Source of the DNA: Pseudopedobacter beijingensis
GTDB lineage: Bacteria; Bacteroidota; Bacteroidia; Sphingobacteriales; Sphingobacteriaceae
NCBI RefSeq assembly: GCF_042678145.1
Contig: NZ_JBHUDG010000006.1
Coordinates: 11,826 to 75,825, forward strand
Direction of reading: 5' to 3'
Length of the DNA: 64,000 nt
Made by a program: the position numbers and the translations under genes. Below are positions 58,939 to 64,000 of the stretch, piece after piece. Under the pieces are notes generated by a model. The model was not told the DNA's origin. It did no database searches and saw only the letters and a list, made by a program, of their open reading frames with translations. Position 1 is the stretch's first letter; every line of letters starts with the position of its first letter.

Positions 58939-60555
58939 ATGAAAAAAGAAAATATTTCTTTGTTTCCAAGCTTTCAATTTTCTAAATATTTGAATGCAGG
59001 AACAATAAAAAAAGATTTATCCTCAAGTATTGTCGTTTTTTTAGTGGCACTACCTTTATGTTTGGGTATTGCATTGGCTTCCGGAGCCCCTTTATTCGCC
59101 GGACTGTTAACAGGTATTATTGGCGGAATTGTGGTTGCTGCTTTCAGCGGTTCGCAGTTAAGCGTCAGTGGCCCCGCTGCCGGACTTACGGTGATTGTAT
59201 TAAACTCGATATCGAGCCTGGGCACATACGAAAGCTTTTTATTAGCTGTTGTATTAGCTGGTCTGATACAAATTGTTCTGGGAATTGTTAAAGCGGGTAG
59301 TATTGCTAATTATTTTCCTTCTGCCGTTATTGAGGGTATGTTGGCCGCCATCGGAATCATACTCATTTTAAAGCAAATTCCCCATGCACTGGGTTACGAT
59401 GCAAGTTATTTCTCTGATGAGGCTTCAACAGGAGAAACAGGTACTTTTAGCGCTATTGTCACAGCTGTTCAGAATCTGGAACCGGGAGCATTATTTGTAA
59501 CTCTTGCTTCTTTAGCCATACTTATCTTTTGGCCACGGTTTAAAATACTAAGTAAATTACCGGCTCCACTAATGGTAGTTGCCGTAGGTATTGCATTGGC
59601 TTTGCTGTTCAACGGATCAGCTTTGTCTTTATCTAAAGAACACCTTGTTCAGGTTCCTGTTATCTCCAATTTTATGGAGTTCCAAAATCTGTTTATTTTC
59701 CCTGATTTTGGCTCACTCTTCAATTCTCAGGTCTGGACAGTAGCATTCACTATTGCCATTGTTGCCTCTTTGGAAACATTGTTGAGTATTGAAGCTGTCG
59801 ATAAAATAGATAAACAAAAAAGAGTATCGCCAACCAATCGCGAACTATTTGCACAAGGTATTGGTAATACAGTAAGTGGTATGTTAGGCGGATTACCTAT
59901 GACATCTGTTATTGTACGGTCATCGGCTAATGTAAACTCTGGAGGGCAAACCAAAATGTCGGCTATTTTTCATGGTATCTGGATTATTGTGGCTCTTGCC
60001 ATTATTCCACAAATCATCAATATGATTCCATTAGCTTGTCTTGCCGCCATATTGCTTTTTACAGGATACAAATTGGCAAATATTTTCCTTTTCAAAAAAA
60101 TGTGGGCAAACGGAAAAGATCAATTCATTCCGTTTATCACCACTATTATTGCTATTGTAGCCACTGACTTATTAATGGGAGTTGCTATTGGAATGCTCAT
60201 TGGTGTTTACTACCTGTTAAGGGCAAATCTGCGAAACCCCTATTTTGGAAAGGTTGTTAATGAACAAAAAAAGCTTCATTTAAAATTATCTGAAGAGGTT
60301 TCTTTCCTTAACAAAGGAGCTATACGTTATACCTTATCACATATTCCTCATGGAGCCAAAGTTATTATTGATGGCTCTAATTCTAAGTATATTGACAGAG
60401 ATGTTCTGGAAATTATAGAAAATTTCCATGCCTCTGCCCATAACAGGAAAATTGATGTTGAATTGATTAATATCAGGCCAACTTATGTTTTGCCTAAGTT
60501 AGAAGACACTATTTCTAACACTAAATTCCTAGTAGACAGCAACAAACAAATTTAA
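58939..60555 (+). CDS. SulP-family anion transporter with STAS domain (probable bicarbonate uptake)
   Basis: A 538-residue inner-membrane protein. The SulP core (about 15-430) has LSSSIVVFLVALPLCLGIALASGAPLFAGL at helix 1 and QLSVSGPAAGLTVIVL in the helix 3 region. A short STAS-like domain forms the C-terminus (about 440-535, KVIIDGSNSKYIDRDVLEIIENF). SulP proteins carry sulfate, bicarbonate or other anions, and BicA is the bicarbonate example. A beta-carbonic anhydrase gene starts 12 bases downstream, which strongly favours bicarbonate. It would supply bicarbonate for carboxylases and pH balance. Sulfate cannot be ruled out from sequence. Confidence 0.9.
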   Translation: MKKENISLFPSFQFSKYLNAGTIKKDLSSSIVVFLVALPLCLGIALASGAPLFAGLLTGIIGGIVVAAFSGSQLSVSGPAAGLTVIVLNSISSLGTYESFLLAVVLAGLIQIVLGIVKAGSIANYFPSAVIEGMLAAIGIILILKQIPHALGYDASYFSDEASTGETGTFSAIVTAVQNLEPGALFVTLASLAILIFWPRFKILSKLPAPLMVVAVGIALALLFNGSALSLSKEHLVQVPVISNFMEFQNLFIFPDFGSLFNSQVWTVAFTIAIVASLETLLSIEAVDKIDKQKRVSPTNRELFAQGIGNTVSGMLGGLPMTSVIVRSSANVNSGGQTKMSAIFHGIWIIVALAIIPQIINMIPLACLAAILLFTGYKLANIFLFKKMWANGKDQFIPFITTIIAIVATDLLMGVAIGMLIGVYYLLRANLRNPYFGKVVNEQKKLHLKLSEEVSFLNKGAIRYTLSHIPHGAKVIIDGSNSKYIDRDVLEIIENFHASAHNRKIDVELINIRPTYVLPKLEDTISNTKFLVDSNKQI

Positions 60556-60567
60556 AATCTTAAAACA

Positions 60568-61197
60568 ATGCCAGATACCAGATATACAGAATCTTTATTA
60601 CAGAATAATAGAGACTGGGTTACCAAAACCCTACAAGAAAACGAACTGTTTTTTGAAAACTTAGCTTTAGGACAAAGTCCTCCCATTTTTTGGATAGGTT
60701 GTTCAGATAGCCGTGTCCCTGCCAATCAGATCACAGGAACCAAAGCAGGAGATATTTTCTCACATAGAAATATTGCAAATGTGGTTTCACACAATGATCT
60801 TAATCTATTAAGTGTGTTAGAATATGCGGTTAATTTCTTAAAGGTAAAACACATTATTGTTGGCGGACATTATTGTTGCGGTGGTGTTGAAGCTGCCATG
60901 GGCAATAAAAATCTTGGACTCATAGATCATTGGCTCGGGAACATAAAAGAGGTTTACCGAATGAACCAAAAAGAGGTGGACTCGATTACCGTTCCTGAGG
61001 ATCGTCTAAAAAAAATGGTTGAACTTAATGCTAAAGATGGCATCAGAAAGCTGGGAAAAACAGGAATTATTCAGAACGCCTGGTTAAATAATCAGGATTT
61101 ACAACTGCATGCCTGGGTTTTTGATGTTAAAACAGGTATACTAAAAGACCTGAATGTATCTTGCCATGATCATGATAGTTATGATAAAATATTCTGA
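60568..61197 (+). CDS. Beta-class carbonic anhydrase, paired with SulP
   Basis: A 209-residue cytoplasmic enzyme (EC 4.2.1.1). Zinc ligands Cys45, His101 and Cys104, with the Asp47-Arg49 dyad, are in GCSDSRVPANQITG and GGHYCCGGVEAAM. It is a paralogue of the enzyme at 45952-46590 and has an extra Cys in the HYCCGG motif. It lies 12 bases after the SulP gene, so it is probably co-translated and balances imported bicarbonate with carbon dioxide. A stem-loop follows at 61231-61277. Confidence 0.94.
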   Translation: MPDTRYTESLLQNNRDWVTKTLQENELFFENLALGQSPPIFWIGCSDSRVPANQITGTKAGDIFSHRNIANVVSHNDLNLLSVLEYAVNFLKVKHIIVGGHYCCGGVEAAMGNKNLGLIDHWLGNIKEVYRMNQKEVDSITVPEDRLKKMVELNAKDGIRKLGKTGIIQNAWLNNQDLQLHAWVFDVKTGILKDLNVSCHDHDSYDKIF

Positions 61198-61230
61198 TTT
61201 TTTTAATATGAATTTGTTGTAGTTGGTTTA

Positions 61231-61277
61231 AAGCGGAGGGATTCTTTACATGAATAAGAAAAGAATTTCCTCCGCTT
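61231..61277. terminator. Hairpin between convergent carbonic anhydrase and aspA genes
   Basis: AAGCGGAGG (61231-61239) pairs with CCTCCGCTT (61269-61277), and inside it ATTCTTT (61241-61247) pairs with AAAGAAT (61260-61266). It sits between two convergent stop codons. Following T content is modest on both strands. Confidence 0.75.
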
Positions 61278-61313
61278 GTTTGTTGGTTCTATATATTTTG
61301 AATGGATCCCCTA

Positions 61314-62720
61314 TTATTGAGCCAAAGCTCCCGGTCCTAACATATTTATAGGATCTAAGATTTTATCCAGTTCTTCCTTGCTTAGCAACTGGTAATGTAG
61401 CACCAAATCATATACACTTGTATTATTTTCTAATGCTTCTTTTGCTATTTTAGTACTATTCTTGTAGCCTATATGAGGGTTTAAAGCAGTAACTATCCCT
61501 ATAGAATTTAATACGCTGGCTTTACATCTTTCTTCATTTGCTGTTATGCCAACAATACATTTATCTACAAATGTTTCTAAACCATTTTGTAATATCTGGA
61601 TAGATTCGAACAGCGAATAAGCAATCACAGGCTCCATTACATTCAGTTGTAACTGCGCATTTTCTGATGCCATAGTAATAGTTAACTCATTCCCTATAAC
61701 CTTATAACAAATTTGATTTACTACTTCAGGAATTACCGGATTTACTTTCCCTGGCATAATAGAAGATCCCGGCTGCATTGGAGGCAGATTAATTTCAAAA
61801 AGTCCGGTTCTTGGTCCTGATGTCAACAATCTTAAATCATTACATATCTTAATCAGCTTTAAACTAATTTTTTTCAACACAGACGCATAAGCTACAAATC
61901 CGGTAGTATCTGAAGTTGCCTCCACCAAATTTACTGCTTTTGTTACGTTTTCACCTGTAATTGTTGATAGGTGTTTAGCACAGCTCTCCGAAAAACCTTC
62001 CACAGCACACAAACCTGTACCAATAGCTGTAGCTCCCATGTTTACCTCTAAAAAGTCCTGAGCAGCATTATTCAATACCGCTATTTCTTTTTCCAGAGTA
62101 TAAGCAAAAGCATCAAACTCTTGTCCTAAAGTCATAGGTACCGCATCTTGAAGCTGAGTGCGTCCCATTTTAAGAACTTTACTAAATTCTTGTGCTTTTA
62201 CTCTTAAGGCATCAGCAGTTTTTTTAAGACTTATTGCCAGCGGCTTATTCATTTCAAATAATGCCAGCTTAATTGCCGTTGGATAAGCATCATTAGTGGA
62301 TTGTGATAGATTCACATGATCGTTAGGCGAACAGTGCTGGTATTCACCTTTCTGATGTCCCATCAATTCCAATGCCCTGTTAGCTATAACCTCGTTGGCA
62401 TTCATATTGGTTGAAGTTCCGGCTCCTCCCTGCATTAAATCTATCGGAAACTCTCCAGACAAAGCACCATCTATTATTTCTTTAGCTGCTTTTTCTATAG
62501 CAAAGAAAATCGGAGAAGGTAATATACCTAATTCGTAATTAGCCTTGGCAGCAGCTAATTTTGTTTTAGCAAGCCCCTTTACAAATTCCGGATAATGACT
62601 AACAGTTTGTTTAGAAATATCAAAATTTTCTAATGCTCTTTGCGTCTGTACTCCATAATATACGTGAAGGGGCACCCGCTTCTCTCCCAGGAGATCTGTT
62701 TCAATTCTATGGTTTTCCAT
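61314..62720 (-). CDS. aspA: Aspartate ammonia-lyase
   Basis: A 468-residue cytoplasmic enzyme (EC 4.3.1.1) that splits L-aspartate into fumarate and ammonia. The start at 62720 (MENHRIETDLLGEKRVP) matches the family's N-terminus; the ATG at 62753 lies inside a TATTTTTG -7 box (62758-62751) and is not used here. The fumarase/aspartase signature is GSSIMPGKVNP, with TGTSTNMNANEV-like GAGTSTNMNANEVIANRA and NDHVNLSQSTNDAYPTA upstream. The PGKVNP loop holds the Ser base used by the superfamily. The gene stands alone and converges on the SulP-carbonic anhydrase operon. Confidence 0.96.
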   Translation of the reverse strand: MENHRIETDLLGEKRVPLHVYYGVQTQRALENFDISKQTVSHYPEFVKGLAKTKLAAAKANYELGILPSPIFFAIEKAAKEIIDGALSGEFPIDLMQGGAGTSTNMNANEVIANRALELMGHQKGEYQHCSPNDHVNLSQSTNDAYPTAIKLALFEMNKPLAISLKKTADALRVKAQEFSKVLKMGRTQLQDAVPMTLGQEFDAFAYTLEKEIAVLNNAAQDFLEVNMGATAIGTGLCAVEGFSESCAKHLSTITGENVTKAVNLVEATSDTTGFVAYASVLKKISLKLIKICNDLRLLTSGPRTGLFEINLPPMQPGSSIMPGKVNPVIPEVVNQICYKVIGNELTITMASENAQLQLNVMEPVIAYSLFESIQILQNGLETFVDKCIVGITANEERCKASVLNSIGIVTALNPHIGYKNSTKIAKEALENNTSVYDLVLHYQLLSKEELDKILDPINMLGPGALAQ

Positions 62721-62821
62721 GTTTTTTTTCAAAATAACCCCAATGTTAGCCAAAAATAATGGAAACCGTCAAATCGAATTTTAATTTAGTACACTATCAA
62801 CGAGCTAAAAAATATTTATTT

Positions 62822-63280
62822 CTATTGTTTGCTTATTTTAACATAGCGCTCTATATTCACCCTGTTTATACCTAAATCAGAGATTTTCTCTACGCCTTGC
62901 TGAATAAGTGTATCATTTTTAATAGCTATTTCAAAACTGAAGGAGTTACCTTCCCAATCCCTATAATTACAATATTCCAGATTTTCGGTATACATATTAC
63001 CTTCTAAAGAATAAGTTCCACCACCTACTGTGAAAATTGGATTTTCAGACTTTCCTTTATTCAAATCATGATTTAAGAAAGAGAAATGGGTTGTGTTAAT
63101 CATCTTTATTCCTTTTTGATGATTGGTATAATCAACAAATGTGGTATCTCCTTTTTCTATAGTCATTCCCGAAATCAGCTTCCAGGTTCCTATAATTTCT
63201 TTTTGGTACAGGGATTCCTTATTTTTTTCTATACATGACACCAGAGACAATACAGATAAAGACAGGTATATTTTTTTCAT
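62822..63280 (-). CDS. Small lipoprotein, lipocalin-like
   Basis: A 152-residue lipoprotein with a signal ending at LVSC (Cys16). The mature part opens with EIIGTWKLISGMTIEKGD, a phrase common in lipocalin-like domains of Bacteroidota, and has a beta-rich centre (TTHFSFLNHDL, FTVGGGTYSLEGNMYTENLEY). About eight strands are predicted by eye, as in a small barrel. It may bind a hydrophobic ligand or act in the envelope; no function can be given. The gene is 102 bases upstream of aspA on the same strand. Confidence 0.75.
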   Translation of the reverse strand: MKKIYLSLSVLSLVSCIEKNKESLYQKEIIGTWKLISGMTIEKGDTTFVDYTNHQKGIKMINTTHFSFLNHDLNKGKSENPIFTVGGGTYSLEGNMYTENLEYCNYRDWEGNSFSFEIAIKNDTLIQQGVEKISDLGINRVNIERYVKISKQ

Positions 63281-63486
63281 GGTTTAATAATAAAACGGAC
63301 TGTTTTAACAAAAACAGTCTGATTACCACAAACATACTATTTCTTTGACACTTATATAATAAATAAAATCCGACTGTTTTATTTTTTATTAAATGCAACT
63401 CTGACCGAACAAAACAGCTTCTGTTTAAAAGATGATATGTAAAAATAAAATTACTGATGAATTAACATTCCGCCATAAATACACGG

Positions 63487-63494
63487 TATATTTG
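63487..63494 (+). promoter_or_regulatory. -7 element immediately before the thioesterase start codon
   Basis: TATATTTG fits TAnnTTTG and ends four bases before the ATG at 63499. If used, transcription would begin at or within a few bases of the start codon. No TTTG -33 element was seen at the usual distance. Confidence 0.4.
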
Positions 63495-63498
63495 ATAT

Positions 63499-63882
63499 AT
63501 GAGCAGAGAAGAAAAAATTAAGGCTGCGCGTACCAGCGTGTTCAAAACGGTATTCCCTGATATAACCAACCACCACAATACTATGTTTGGAGGGGCGGTA
63601 ATGGCTATGATGGACGAAATTGCTTTTATTACGGCTACCAGATATGCCAGAAAAGCATTTGTTACGGTAGGCTCTGAGCATATAAGTTTTTTAAAGCCTA
63701 TTCCGGCCGGAAGCTTTATTGAGTTAATTGGCAGTATTATACATATTGGAAATTCGAGTATAAAGGTACTTGTTGAAGCTTACGTAGAAGATATGTATTC
63801 TGATTATCGTGTAAAAGCAGCCTCGGGCGAGTTTACATTGGTTGCTGTTGATAAAAGCATGAAACCTATAAGAATAGAATAA
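63499..63882 (+). CDS. Acyl-CoA thioesterase (hotdog fold, YciA/BFIT type)
   Basis: A 127-residue cytoplasmic hotdog protein. VFPDITNHHNTMFGGAVMAMMDEIAFITATRYA is the typical start: the Asn/His pair and GG before the long central helix, with Asp in MMDEIA as the catalytic acid of this group. VTVGSEHISFLKPIPAGSFIELIGSI and a final GEFTLVAVD complete the fold. Such enzymes hydrolyse short or medium acyl-CoA. The start is just four bases after a TATATTTG box. From 63883 to 64000 nothing was recognised apart from an AT-rich flank. Confidence 0.88.
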   Translation: MSREEKIKAARTSVFKTVFPDITNHHNTMFGGAVMAMMDEIAFITATRYARKAFVTVGSEHISFLKPIPAGSFIELIGSIIHIGNSSIKVLVEAYVEDMYSDYRVKAASGEFTLVAVDKSMKPIRIE

Positions 63883-64000
63883 GTAGAACCTTGATAGGGA
63901 GTGTAACGCGAACTGTGTCATTCCAAAATTAACGCCTCTCAAAATCCTCTATTTTCCTGAAGGATTCTTTCACCAAATTTAATAAATAGTTGTGAGAATG

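Overview
The window looks like a chromosomal stretch from a Bacteroidota species of the Sphingobacteriaceae, most like Pedobacter. The signs are SusC/SusD pairs, a type IX secretion (T9SS) sorting domain, lipoproteins, promoters of the TTTG / TAnnTTTG type, a fused CcoN-CcoO oxidase subunit, a DUF6266 protein, and AT-rich DNA with weak Shine-Dalgarno sites. This is an inference from gene content; no rRNA or other marker gene is present. I saw no tRNA, rRNA, CRISPR array, intact insertion sequence or prophage.

Positions 1-26100 (all minus strand) are a glycosaminoglycan utilisation locus. Transcription runs from a chondroitinase-ABC-type PL8 lyase (21660-26009) and a stand-alone relative of its C-terminal region (20176-21627), through SusC, SusD and a surface glycan-binding lipoprotein, to an unsaturated glucuronyl hydrolase (GH88), a GH3 enzyme and a GH20 hexosaminidase. 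A strong terminator at 8636-8665 ends that unit. A second unit carries a heparinase III-type PL12 lyase, another binding lipoprotein, a second SusC and a SusD cut by the window edge. The lyases would make unsaturated disaccharides, SusC/D would import them, GH88 would remove the unsaturated uronate, and the GH20/GH3 enzymes would release hexosamine. No sulfatase and no regulator gene is present, so the substrate may be non-sulfated (hyaluronan, chondroitin, heparosan), unless sulfatases lie beyond the left edge. A nagA-like gene at 31094-32253, which would use the released GlcNAc-6-P, carries a frameshift.

Positions 26500-41318 hold mixed genes: meso-diaminopimelate dehydrogenase, an ABC-F protein behind a structured leader that looks like an attenuator, a DUF6266 protein, the nagA remnant, an oxidative-stress operon (Fe-SOD, TPR protein, peroxiredoxin) with a palindromic operator inside its promoter, an ArsR-SRPBCC-DoxX operon with two matching operators, a polysaccharide deacetylase, a NamZ-type muramidase, methionine aminopeptidase, a MATE exporter and a hotdog protein.

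Positions 41751-52307 hold an MFS-ClC-hemF operon with no gaps, a beta-carbonic anhydrase with a metallo-hydrolase, a PAP2 phosphatase, a LytS/LytTR-type two-component pair and a second ABC-F protein. Positions 52361-58246 (minus) are a cbb3 oxidase cluster: ccoNO fusion, ccoQ, ccoP with one haem motif, ccoG, fixH and a TauE/SafE-type membrane protein. Positions 58502-61197 pair a small unknown protein with a SulP transporter and a second carbonic anhydrase, probably bicarbonate uptake. The right end has aspA, a lipoprotein and an acyl-CoA thioesterase.

The signals most worth following are the duplicated PL8 C-terminal region, the ABC-F leader, the operators in the sod and arsR promoters, a 22-bp-spaced direct repeat upstream of both PL8 and SusC, a terminator placed 11 bases before the GH3 start codon, and a roughly 59-bp dispersed intergenic repeat present three times.
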